Source: Lachnospiraceae bacterium | GTDB taxonomy: Bacteria > Bacillota > Clostridia > Lachnospirales > Lachnospiraceae | Length of the DNA stretch: 38,208 bases | NCBI GenBank assembly: GCA_017412055.1 | Contig: JAFQOW010000033.1 | Span: forward strand, 1-38,208 | Direction: 5' to 3' | Program-made: the position numbers and the translations under genes | In this document: positions 5,658-13,824 of the stretch, one piece after another | How positions within the stretch are numbered: the stretch's first letter is position 1 | Layout: each line of letters starts with the position of its first letter | Notes under the pieces: model-generated | What the model was told of the DNA's origin: nothing | Seen by the model: the letters and a program-made list of their open reading frames with translations, nothing else | The model's database searches: none

Positions 5658-7820
5658 ATGACTTGTGAAGAGGTATATGAAACTGGTCTGTTGTATCATC
5701 ATTATGCAAATACAGCATATCCCCTTACGCCAGGTTCTTTTATGCAGTATCGCTTAAAGGAACAGAAGGAGATAAAGGAATTTGTCACAAATGAGTGGAG
5801 GGATGTAGAGGAATTAAGTTTATATATTCATATTCCATTTTGTAAGACTAGATGTAAGTTTTGTGAGTATGTTGTTTTAGAGAATACTGATGAAGAAATA
5901 GAGAATGAATATGTAGAGCTTCTCCTTAAGGAAATGAATATGTATTCAGAGCTTCTTAGGGGGAAGAGAATTGTGGGATATGATTTAGGTGGGGGAACAC
6001 CTACTAAGCTTTCAGTAGAAAATCTTAAGAGGATTACATATGCAGTTAATGAATTATTTAGCATAGAAGATGGTGTTACATTTAGCATTGAAACGACACC
6101 GCTTATCGCTGCTAATGAGCCTGAAAAAATTAAAGCTGTATATGATATGGGATATAGAAGAATAAGCATGGGTGTTCAGACCGTGTCGGAGAAACTTTTA
6201 TCAGAGCTTGGAAGAGATGGTTCAAAAAGCTTATATGAGAGAGCTGTAGAGAATATTAGAAAAGCTGGTTTTAAGAATTTTAATATTGATTTAATGTATG
6301 GATTTTTACATCAGAGTGAGAGAGATTTTGATAATACATTGCATTATGCAGTGGGTTTAGGACCAGAGTATATTACCCTATATCGTAACCGCTACAAAGG
6401 AACTAAAATAGAGAGTGAAGCGGGCGGTGTTTCTATATATAAGGCTATGTATCAATATAGAATAGCTTATCGTGTTCTTACAGAAAATGGTTATAAGGCC
6501 AATGTTGGAAAAAATACTTTCAGTAAGGTTGATGGAGATTATGGTACAAGTGATTATTTAACAACTAGAGTTATTGACGGTACGCCTTATGTGGGAATGG
6601 GACTTGGAGCACAGTCCTTTGGAATGAATTATCTGGCATATAATCTTGGGGCAGCTGAGAAGAGGATGGAGCGATATCGTAAGGCGATTAATGAAGGTAT
6701 TCTTCCTTTTCAAGATATATATCGCTTGCCGCAGGATGAGAGCATAGCAAAAATGGTATCGGTTGCTTTCTACTTTGCATTTATAGATATGGAGGCATTT
6801 AAGAAAAGATTCGGTATAGATTTTAAAGATAGATTTAAGGATGAGCTAGAATTTGTACTGGAAAATGAGCTAATGGAAATTAGAGGTACTAGGATTTATT
6901 TGACGGAGAGAGGCTCTGATTATATTAATGGTGTGATTCCGTTGTTTTATTCCGATAGATCTAAAGAAGAGCTTAAAACAGCATTTTTAAATCAAAAACG
7001 TTCAGAGAAATCGGACGAAGAGCTTTTCCTATCAGCGTATAATATAGAGGATTATGATAGACCATCAGTAACAACAGATATAGTAGCCTTTTCTATTCAG
7101 TCGGAACAGGAGGATACTTACAGGCATAATCCTAAGAATAATCTTTCTGTACTTTTGATTAAGCGAGGGGAGCATCCTTTTATGAATAAATGGGCATTGC
7201 CAGGAGGATTCCTTAAAGCAGATGAAAGTATTGAGGAATGTGCACTGAGAGAGATAGCTGAGGAAACTAATGTTACACCACAAGCGCTTATGTTATTTGA
7301 ACAATTTAGTGAACCTGACAGAGACCCGAGAGGTAGAATTATTTCAAACGCATTTTTATCTATTATAAGTGAAGATGGATTAAAGCTTATGGGTGGAGAT
7401 GATGCCATAGATGCAAGATGGTTTGAAATATCCTTTGATAAGAAGGAAGAGGATTGTTATTTATTGCAGCTTAAAGGTCAGGATGAAATTATTTCTGCTA
7501 AATTAAAAGAGACGGTAAGCCGTTTTGGAAAGAAAGAATTTGAAATTATTGAAAATGATGGTTTAGCATTTGACCATGCCAAGATTATAGCCACAGCGTT
7601 GACAGTGCTTAGAAAAAACGTAATGGATTTTGATTTTATCTTTGATTTTCTGCCAGAGAAGTTTACACTTACAGCAGTACAGAAGGTACAGGAAACCATT
7701 ACAAATGTGTCTCAGCTTCCAGCAAATTTTAGAAGAAAGATAGCTGATTATGTACAGGAGACTGATGAATTTATAACTGGGGCAGGTCATAGACCAGCAA
7801 AGTTATTTGTAAGGAGGTAA
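5658..7820 (+). CDS. Radical SAM (HemN/HemW-like) fused to NrtR-type NUDIX/wHTH regulator
   Basis: This 720-residue protein joins two complete modules. Residues about 50-430 are a HemN/HemW-like radical SAM domain: YIHIPFCKTRCKFC gives the CxxxCxxC iron-sulfur ligands Cys62, Cys66 and Cys69, followed by GGGTP at 111-115. It lacks the fourth Cys of true coproporphyrinogen oxidase HemN (Tyr71 instead), so heme synthesis is unlikely. Residues about 470-640 are a NUDIX domain with an almost intact box (Gly517, Glu523, Arg531, Glu532, Glu535, Glu536), so ADP-ribose or related hydrolysis may persist. Residues 665-720 are the winged-helix tail typical of NrtR (FTLTAVQKVQE, NFRRKI, TGAGHRPAKLF). NrtR proteins repress NAD salvage genes and sense ADP-ribose. 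Its place as first gene of an NAD salvage operon behind a palindromic promoter fits. The radical SAM reaction is unknown. Confidence 0.85.
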   Translation: MTCEEVYETGLLYHHYANTAYPLTPGSFMQYRLKEQKEIKEFVTNEWRDVEELSLYIHIPFCKTRCKFCEYVVLENTDEEIENEYVELLLKEMNMYSELLRGKRIVGYDLGGGTPTKLSVENLKRITYAVNELFSIEDGVTFSIETTPLIAANEPEKIKAVYDMGYRRISMGVQTVSEKLLSELGRDGSKSLYERAVENIRKAGFKNFNIDLMYGFLHQSERDFDNTLHYAVGLGPEYITLYRNRYKGTKIESEAGGVSIYKAMYQYRIAYRVLTENGYKANVGKNTFSKVDGDYGTSDYLTTRVIDGTPYVGMGLGAQSFGMNYLAYNLGAAEKRMERYRKAINEGILPFQDIYRLPQDESIAKMVSVAFYFAFIDMEAFKKRFGIDFKDRFKDELEFVLENELMEIRGTRIYLTERGSDYINGVIPLFYSDRSKEELKTAFLNQKRSEKSDEELFLSAYNIEDYDRPSVTTDIVAFSIQSEQEDTYRHNPKNNLSVLLIKRGEHPFMNKWALPGGFLKADESIEECALREIAEETNVTPQALMLFEQFSEPDRDPRGRIISNAFLSIISEDGLKLMGGDDAIDARWFEISFDKKEEDCYLLQLKGQDEIISAKLKETVSRFGKKEFEIIENDGLAFDHAKIIATALTVLRKNVMDFDFIFDFLPEKFTLTAVQKVQETITNVSQLPANFRRKIADYVQETDEFITGAGHRPAKLFVRR

Positions 7821-7826
7821 TGTTTT

Positions 7827-8351
7827 ATGAAGAAATTTTTAGTTGTAGTTGATATGCAGAAGGATTTTGTAGATGGTGCTTTGGGAACTAAGGAGGCGGT
7901 AGCGATTGTTCCTAATGTGGTAAAGAAGATTAATGAATTTGATGGAAAAATATTTGTTACATACGATACTCACTTTGAGAATTATATGGAGACAAATGAA
8001 GGAAAGAATCTTCCAGTAGAACACTGTATAAAGGGTACTGATGGATGGAAGCTTAATGATGAGGTCGCAGGAGCATTAAATGGCAAGGATTATACAGAAG
8101 TGGAGAAGATTACATTTGGTTCTGTTAAGTTACCAGAGCTTGTGAAAGAAGCTGCAGGAGACGAAGAATTTACTGTAGAATTAATTGGTCTTTGTACAGA
8201 TATTTGTGTGGTATCTAACGCATTGATGCTTAAGGCTAATTTTCCAGAGATGGATATGTTTGTAGATTCAGCTTGCTGTGCAGGTGTCACAGTTGAGAGT
8301 CACGAGGCAGCACTTACAACTATGAAGATGTGCCAGATAGGAGTGAAGTAA
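7827..8351 (+). CDS. pncA: Nicotinamidase (isochorismatase fold)
   Basis: The enzyme would deaminate nicotinamide to nicotinate in the cytoplasm. The 174-residue protein shows the cysteine-hydrolase triad: Asp9 in VVVDMQKDFVDG, Lys94 in EVEKITFGS and Cys127 in CTDICVVSNAL. Likely metal ligands are Asp47 and His49 (TYDTHF) and His66 (PVEHC). The length is slightly shorter than E. coli PncA. It starts six bases after the radical SAM-NrtR gene, with an overlapping ribosome site (GTAAGGAGGTAATG), and ends one base before the PRPP synthase gene. Other isochorismatase-like hydrolases share these residues, but the operon makes nicotinamidase by far the best call. Confidence 0.9.
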   Translation: MKKFLVVVDMQKDFVDGALGTKEAVAIVPNVVKKINEFDGKIFVTYDTHFENYMETNEGKNLPVEHCIKGTDGWKLNDEVAGALNGKDYTEVEKITFGSVKLPELVKEAAGDEEFTVELIGLCTDICVVSNALMLKANFPEMDMFVDSACCAGVTVESHEAALTTMKMCQIGVK

Positions 8352-8352
8352 T

Positions 8353-9156
8353 ATGATTAAGCTAGATGGAAGGGTGGTTAATTTAGGTCATTTTCCAGAT
8401 GGAACGTTACTGATAAAGGAAAATGTTTCAAGAGATTATGAGGCCGAAAGGTCTGTCACTATTAATTGGAAATATGAGAATGACGGTGAGCTTGTAGCAC
8501 TTATTTATTTGACAAGACATTTAAAAGAGCATGGTGTTAAAACAGTTCATCTTAATATGCCATATATTCCAAATGCCAGACAGGATAGAGTAAAATCTGA
8601 TGAAGATGTATTTACGTTAAAATATTTTGCTGAGGTTATTAATAGTCTTAATTTTGACTCGGTTACAGTGCTAGACCCTCATTCAGTGGTTAGTGAGGCG
8701 CTTATAGATAGAGTCATAATTAAAACTCCGGCTAAGAATATAGAAAAGGTTTTAGCAAAAATTGGTGAGGAAAATATTTTGATGTTTTATCCGGATGAGG
8801 GGGCTATGAAGAGATATTCCAGCATGGCAGATAAGCCTTATGTGTTTGGTATGAAGAAGAGAGATTGGGCTACTGGACAGATTAATGGTTTGGATGTAGC
8901 AGGTGCTACAGAGTTAATAGATGGTAGCAGAGTTCTTATAGTAGATGATATATGCAGTCGTGGAGGTACATTTTATCACAGCGCTAAGAAGTTAAAGGAG
9001 CTGGGAGCAAAGGAAGTTTATCTGTATGTATCTCATTGTGAGAATACTATTTTAGAGGGTGAAGTGTTATCTTCAGGTCTTATAGAAAAAGTGTATACAA
9101 CAGATAGCTTGCTTACCAGGGAAGATGAAAGGATAGAGGTGATTGAAAATGAGTAG
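8353..9156 (+). CDS. Short ribose-phosphate pyrophosphokinase (PRPP synthase) of NAD salvage
   Basis: The protein makes PRPP from ribose 5-phosphate and ATP, the co-substrate of the phosphoribosyltransferase encoded next. At 267 residues it is shorter than the usual ~315. It keeps the N-terminal motif MPYIPNARQDRV (residues about 70-81), and the PRPP-binding loop VLIVDDICSRGGT (about 195-207). The middle 'flexible loop' region and C-terminus look reduced. Short Prs proteins paired with NadV-type transferases are known in NAD operons of bacteria and phages. The gene overlaps the next one by 8 bases (ATGAGTAG), indicating translational coupling. A second, quite different PRPP synthase (30024-31214) is presumably the housekeeping enzyme. 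Confidence 0.85.
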   Translation: MIKLDGRVVNLGHFPDGTLLIKENVSRDYEAERSVTINWKYENDGELVALIYLTRHLKEHGVKTVHLNMPYIPNARQDRVKSDEDVFTLKYFAEVINSLNFDSVTVLDPHSVVSEALIDRVIIKTPAKNIEKVLAKIGEENILMFYPDEGAMKRYSSMADKPYVFGMKKRDWATGQINGLDVAGATELIDGSRVLIVDDICSRGGTFYHSAKKLKELGAKEVYLYVSHCENTILEGEVLSSGLIEKVYTTDSLLTREDERIEVIENE

Positions 9157-10624
9157 AATTAATCCAATGTTACTTATAGATTTTTACAAGGCGGTTCATG
9201 CTGAGATGCTGCCAAAGGATATTACAAAATCAGTATCGTATTTTACTCCGCGAATGAGCAGGGTTAAAATGTGGGATAAAGTGGTAATGTTTGGCCTTCA
9301 GGGCTTTATAAAGACATACCTTATAGATTATTTTAATGAAAACTTTTTTGAGAGACCTTTTGATGAGGTTATGGGTGAATATAGTCGTATAATGGATGCA
9401 GCACTTGGTAAGGATGCTTATAAGCTTGAAAAAATAGAAAAGCTCCATAAGCTTGGATACCTTCCTATAGAAGTGATATCTCTTCCAGAAGGTGCGAGAG
9501 TGCCAATGCAGGTACCTATGTTTGGAATAACAAATACCCACGAGGATTTTGCGTGGTTACCACAGTCGTTGGAAAGCCTTATTTCAGCAGAGAGCTGGCA
9601 TCCAATGCTGGCAGCCACGGTAGGTGCAACTTATAGGGATATTGTAAATAAATATTACGAGCTTACATGTGATGATAACATTCCTAAGGCAAAGGCTCTT
9701 GGAGCATTTGACTTTAGAGGTGAGGAGTGTACAGAGTCGGCGATTAAAGCAGGTGCAGGCTGGTGTCTATCATTTTTAAATACAGCTACAGTACCTACTA
9801 TTCCTTATTTGGAGCAGTATTATAACTGTGATTGTACAAAGGAACCAGTGGCATATGGAAGTCCTAGTACAGAGCATTCAGTAATGTGTTCAAACTATGC
9901 CATTGACGGGGATGAGATTACACTTATCAGAAGACTTTTAACAGAAATTTATCCAAATACAAGCTTTTCAGCAGTACTTGATTCCTATGATTACTGGAAT
10001 ATAATAGATAACGTATTACCACAGCTTAAGGATGAGATAATGATTCATAATGGATGTATGCTTATGAGAGGTGATTCTGGTGACTGCGTAGAGGTAGTTA
10101 CTAAGACTGTATTTAAGCTTTGGGAAACATTTGGAGGAACAGTTAACTCTAAGGGGTACAAGGTATTAGACCCACACGTAAAGGCTATCTATGGAGATTC
10201 TATCACTATTCAAAGATGTGAGGAAATCTATAAGATTTTAATGGAAAATGGTTTTGCTTGCTCAAATGTAGCGCTTGGTGTAGGTTCATTTTCAATGCAA
10301 TGTGTAGAGGAAGAAGGCATACTAAAGCCATTTACTCGTGATACATTTAGTTCATGTATAAAGGCGACTTATTGTGAAATTGCTGGCCAGCCATATCCAA
10401 TATTTAAGAATCCTAAGGATGGTGGATTTAAGAAATCACAGAAGGGCTGTTGTGTTGTAAAATTAGACGAAAATGGTAACTATACATATAAGGATGAATA
10501 TACATGGGCTGAGGCTGTAAATGATGCAGAAAATCAGTTGGTTACAGTGTTTAAGGATGGCAAGATGGTTAAGGAGCAAAGTCTTGCTGAAATTAGAAAT
10601 ATTCTTCATGGAGGTAAGTTTTAA
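9149..10624 (+). CDS. NAMPT/NadV-family phosphoribosyltransferase, possibly nicotinate-specific
   Basis: The 491-residue protein aligns by eye along its length with human nicotinamide phosphoribosyltransferase. Matching residues: Asp11 and Tyr13 (DFYKAVH) for D16/Y18; Phe187 and Arg190 (AFDFRGEE) for F193/R196; catalytic His243 in STEHSVM for H247; Arg307 and Asp309 in MRGDSGD for R311/D313; and IYGDSIT further on. The segment FLNTATVPTIPYLEQYY aligns without gaps to human FKGTDTVAGLALIKKYY and puts Ala213 at Asp219, the residue reported to set preference for the amide. The enzyme may therefore use nicotinate, which fits nicotinamidase and NAD synthetase in the same operon. ATG 9149 (after AGAGGTG) is preferred over TTG 9143. 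The stop overlaps the nadE start (TAATG). Confidence 0.85.
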   Translation: MSRINPMLLIDFYKAVHAEMLPKDITKSVSYFTPRMSRVKMWDKVVMFGLQGFIKTYLIDYFNENFFERPFDEVMGEYSRIMDAALGKDAYKLEKIEKLHKLGYLPIEVISLPEGARVPMQVPMFGITNTHEDFAWLPQSLESLISAESWHPMLAATVGATYRDIVNKYYELTCDDNIPKAKALGAFDFRGEECTESAIKAGAGWCLSFLNTATVPTIPYLEQYYNCDCTKEPVAYGSPSTEHSVMCSNYAIDGDEITLIRRLLTEIYPNTSFSAVLDSYDYWNIIDNVLPQLKDEIMIHNGCMLMRGDSGDCVEVVTKTVFKLWETFGGTVNSKGYKVLDPHVKAIYGDSITIQRCEEIYKILMENGFACSNVALGVGSFSMQCVEEEGILKPFTRDTFSSCIKATYCEIAGQPYPIFKNPKDGGFKKSQKGCCVVKLDENGNYTYKDEYTWAEAVNDAENQLVTVFKDGKMVKEQSLAEIRNILHGGKF

Positions 10625-11349
10625 TGTTTGATGCAGTTAAAGTAAAAGATGAATGTGTACAATGGATAAGAGACTTTTTTGAGGAGAATGGTCCTGGATG
10701 TAATGCGGTATTGGGTATTTCAGGTGGAAAGGATAGCTCTATAGCAGCGGCATTATGTGTGGAGGCGTTAGGTAAGGATAGAGTAATCGGTGTGCTTATG
10801 CCATGTGGAGAGCAGCACGATATCGATATGGCGTATATGCTTGTAAATCATCTTGATATAAAGCATTATGTAGTAAATATCAAGGATGCTATAGAAGGTC
10901 TTAAGGGAAGTATGCCACTTGAATTATCTACACAGAGTTTAACAAATATGCCACCAAGAATTCGTATGACAACTCTCTATGCGGTATCTCAGAGCTGTAA
11001 TGGCCGAGTAGTTAATACATGTAATCTTTCTGAGGATTGGGTAGGATATGCTACAAGATACGGTGATGCGGCAGGTGATTTTAGTCCGCTTTGTAACCTT
11101 ACAGTGCAGGAAGTAAAGGAGATAGGACGTCTTCTTAACCTTCCAGATGTACTTGTAGATAAGGTGCCTATCGATGGATTATGTGGTAAGACTGATGAGG
11201 ATAACCTTGGATTTACTTATGCTGAGCTTGATAGATATATTAGAACTGGTGAAATCGAGGATATGGCAAAGAAGGAGCGAATCGATATGCTTCATAAGAG
11301 AAATTTATTTAAGCTTCAGTTAATGCCAAGCTTTAAGCCAAGTATGTAA
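10624..11349 (+). CDS. nadE: NH3-dependent NAD synthetase
   Basis: NadE amidates nicotinate adenine dinucleotide to NAD with ATP and ammonia, the last step of the Preiss-Handler route. The 241-residue protein has the PP-loop ATP pyrophosphatase motif GISGGKDSS (residues 31-39), the substrate-binding segment NTCNLSEDWVGYATRYGD, and KVPIDGLCGKTDEDNLGF. There is no N-terminal nitrilase/glutaminase domain, so free ammonia is the likely donor. It is somewhat shorter than Bacillus NadE (about 270 residues). ATG overlaps the previous stop by one base. A strong terminator follows, closing the operon. NadD (NaMN adenylyltransferase), needed to connect the pathway, is not in this window. Confidence 0.92.
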   Translation: MFDAVKVKDECVQWIRDFFEENGPGCNAVLGISGGKDSSIAAALCVEALGKDRVIGVLMPCGEQHDIDMAYMLVNHLDIKHYVVNIKDAIEGLKGSMPLELSTQSLTNMPPRIRMTTLYAVSQSCNGRVVNTCNLSEDWVGYATRYGDAAGDFSPLCNLTVQEVKEIGRLLNLPDVLVDKVPIDGLCGKTDEDNLGFTYAELDRYIRTGEIEDMAKKERIDMLHKRNLFKLQLMPSFKPSM

Positions 11350-11419
11350 TGTTACTTATAATTTAATTTATGAATTTATTTTTGGTAATTAGAAAAGTCT
11401 AATGACTGAAGGATTTTAG

Positions 11420-11465
11420 AAAAGGACAGTTATTAATGAATCTTCATTAGTAACTGTCCTTTTGT
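11420..11465. terminator. Bidirectional terminator between nadE and the amylase gene
   Basis: AAAAGGACAGTTA pairs perfectly with TAACTGTCCTTTT, and the stem continues through TTAATGAA/TTCATTAG with one G-T, giving about 21 bp. A-tract on one side and T-tract on the other make it work in both directions, serving the convergent nadE and amylase genes. Confidence 0.9.
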
Positions 11466-11513
11466 ATAATGGCAACTGTTTTTGTAACTGTGATTGCCTA
11501 TAATTGGTTTACA

Positions 11514-13583
11514 TTATTCTATTGTATAAATCTTATCAGCTATTACTGCAGCACCTGGCTCCATTGCGCCATTTGACTGGTTTGTACCATCTGTGAAGAT
11601 TACCAATGGATTAATCCACTCTTCTGTGAATGTGTAGCAGTATGTGCCGTCAGCTTCAACTGTCATCTCTACACCTGGCCAAGAGCCATTCATCTTGACT
11701 TCACTTGATGATGATTCATCATATACATATGCGCATACTCTGTCTGCCCATCCGTCAGGCTTTACAAAGTAAATCTTTGTACCTTCCTTGATTGGGTCCT
11801 GCTTCTTGAAGATGTATGAGATACAAGTCTTGTTGCCAGCAGCATTTTCACCGCGAAGTGTAACTGTTGTCATATCTGAGTAATCAAGGTCTTTACCAAT
11901 TGTGATTGTATCACCATTCTTAAATTCTACTTCTTCGCCACCGTCAATTGAGTAAGTAGCCTTTGTAGCATTTTCGGCAACTAACTTAACATCTGTAGAT
12001 TCTCCGATGAAGTTACCCTGTGTAGCATCATCTACCTTAACTGTAGCAGGTGCCGATAAATCTACGTAGCCTTCGTTGTAGAGGATAATTACCTGCTTAG
12101 CGTCTATCTTGCCTGTAATCTTACCGTCTGCAACTGTGTAGCTTCCGCCAGCAACACGGTCAACATATGTACCGTTCTCAAGATTTGTAGCTACATCTAA
12201 GTCATAAGAGCTCTTTGAATTGTTATAAATATAAAGACCCTTTGTACCTCTTTCAATTAAAAGAACTGCATCTGTTCCTTCTGGGTTAAATACATTTTCC
12301 TTTAAGCCAACCATTGCATTTCTAAATCTGTTAGAAGCAACTACGATTGGATCTTTGTAAAGGTTGTCACCAGCCATACCAATCTTGTTGAATGTTCCCC
12401 ACATATTGCTTGATGTGGCACCATATGGTCTAGCGAAGAAAAGCGGTGTTCCGATTTCACGAGCTGCAAGTACTGACCAAGCTCTAGCTACCTTATCATT
12501 ATCAAGTGTTGAATATGTCTTATCATCACCTGTGTAGTTATCGTGTGACTCTATCCATGTTACTACATTAGGAGTAGCTTTGCCTATTCTTAAGTTTGTA
12601 ACTGTATCTGCTGAGAGAGCACTTGTGCCAAATGAGCCTCTTAAGAACTGACCGTAAGTGCTTGCTGTAGTTGCACCGATTACATCGATGTAATCGCTAA
12701 TTCTTTCACCGCCGTCCTGGAGACATTCGCCGTACATAAAAAGCTTATCGGCGTTTGTAACCTCTGTTGTAACTCTTTCCCAGAAGTTGTTTGGTAATGA
12801 TGGGTTATCCTGTGGGTCATCCTTTAAGCCGATGTGCTTAGCTGTATCATATCTGAAACCGTCTGCACCACAAGCGATTACGTCGTTTAAGTATTCAATG
12901 TAGTAATTCTGGAAATCAGGATTTTCTGTATTTACATCATACAAACCACCAACTGCCTGAAGTGTACATTCTGTACGGTCGTTGTAGTTACTGATTGTAG
13001 TCATACCGTTTGAGTGGTAAAGCTTATCAAGACCGCCTACAGCATTGATTAAATCCTGACTAATAGCTTCTGTAACCTTTGTTGTGTGGTTAGGAGCTAC
13101 GTCTACAAGTACCTTTATTCCATATTTATGTGCTGTTTCACACATTACCTTAAATTCATCCTTTGTTCCTAACTGGTAGTTACCAATCTTCCAGTCTGTT
13201 GGCTGATAGTGATAATACCACTTTCCAGAACCAAATAATTCCTTACCTGCATCGCCGCCATCGTAGCAAGCGTTAACTGGTGAAGTCTGGATTGTAGAGA
13301 AACCAGCCATGGCGATATCTTCCATTGATTCTGTGATGGTCTTAAATGACCATGCGAAGCAGTGAAGGATAGTGCCGTCTTTTGTATTGTCTCTAAGTCC
13401 ATATGCGTTATCTGTAGTTGACGCTGATGGATTTTTTGTAGTTTCCTGCTCTGTTGAAGTAACTGAAGAAGCAGTAGTACTATTATTGCCGTTTTCTTTT
13501 TTTGAATTATCGCTACATCCGGCAAAAAGCGATATGCCCATTACTGCTGTCATAGCAAGAGCTAGTAATTTCTTATTCTTCAT
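11514..13583 (-). CDS. Secreted alpha-amylase lipoprotein (GH13) with CBM26-like starch-binding module
   Basis: This enzyme hydrolyses starch outside the cell. The 689-residue precursor has a lipoprotein signal (lipobox FAGC, Cys23) and a short Ser/Thr linker. A GH13 catalytic barrel follows (about 65-490): DVAPNHT (region I), GFRYDTAKHI with the nucleophile Asp (region II), MYGECLQ with the acid/base Glu (region III) and IESHDN (region IV). After a beta-sandwich stretch, the last ~90 residues (KIYFVKPDGWADRVCAYVYD, then MNGSWPGVEM and FTDGTNQSNG) look like a CBM25/26-type starch-binding module. ATG is preceded by AAGGAGG on the minus strand. It stands alone between terminators and is divergent from a chemoreceptor. 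Its maltodextrin products could feed the glycogen genes at the right end. Confidence 0.92.
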   Translation of the reverse strand: MKNKKLLALAMTAVMGISLFAGCSDNSKKENGNNSTTASSVTSTEQETTKNPSASTTDNAYGLRDNTKDGTILHCFAWSFKTITESMEDIAMAGFSTIQTSPVNACYDGGDAGKELFGSGKWYYHYQPTDWKIGNYQLGTKDEFKVMCETAHKYGIKVLVDVAPNHTTKVTEAISQDLINAVGGLDKLYHSNGMTTISNYNDRTECTLQAVGGLYDVNTENPDFQNYYIEYLNDVIACGADGFRYDTAKHIGLKDDPQDNPSLPNNFWERVTTEVTNADKLFMYGECLQDGGERISDYIDVIGATTASTYGQFLRGSFGTSALSADTVTNLRIGKATPNVVTWIESHDNYTGDDKTYSTLDNDKVARAWSVLAAREIGTPLFFARPYGATSSNMWGTFNKIGMAGDNLYKDPIVVASNRFRNAMVGLKENVFNPEGTDAVLLIERGTKGLYIYNNSKSSYDLDVATNLENGTYVDRVAGGSYTVADGKITGKIDAKQVIILYNEGYVDLSAPATVKVDDATQGNFIGESTDVKLVAENATKATYSIDGGEEVEFKNGDTITIGKDLDYSDMTTVTLRGENAAGNKTCISYIFKKQDPIKEGTKIYFVKPDGWADRVCAYVYDESSSSEVKMNGSWPGVEMTVEADGTYCYTFTEEWINPLVIFTDGTNQSNGAMEPGAAVIADKIYTIE

Positions 13584-13624
13584 CGTAGAACCTCCTTATA
13601 ATTGCTATATTGCAACTAGGGATG

Positions 13625-13653
13625 ATTATATCATTTTTTAAAGTATGGGAAAA
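13625..13653 (-). promoter_or_regulatory. Probable amylase promoter
   Basis: On the minus strand a perfect TATAAT (13625-13630) lies about 40 bases before the amylase start, with a weak -35 (TTTTCC, 13648-13653) at 17-bp spacing. The poor -35 suggests dependence on an activator or simply low basal activity. I do not see a clear catabolite-response element. Confidence 0.45.
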
Positions 13654-13725
13654 TGCGTTTTTTAAAAGATGAATGAAATTTTACATATTTATGAAAATTA
13701 TTACATATTGTGTTGCTTAATAGTA

Positions 13726-13754
13726 TTGAAAAAAAATAAAATAGATAGTATAAT
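13726..13754 (+). promoter_or_regulatory. Promoter of the chemoreceptor gene
   Basis: TTGAAA (13726-13731), a 17-bp A-rich spacer and TATAAT (13749-13754) lie 70 bases before ATG 13825. Confidence 0.7.
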
Positions 13755-13824
13755 ACAAGTTAATGATAGAATTGTGGGGTATTAAGGGACAAAATACCAA
13801 TGACAGAATGAAAGGAGACAGATT

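Noticed and set aside
5658-7820. True coproporphyrinogen III oxidase (HemN)
   Set aside because: The CxxxCxxCxC motif lacks its fourth Cys, and no heme genes are nearby.
11514-13583. 118-codon and other ORFs overlapping the amylase gene
   Set aside because: The amylase frame has all four GH13 motifs, a signal peptide and a ribosome site; the others are shadows.
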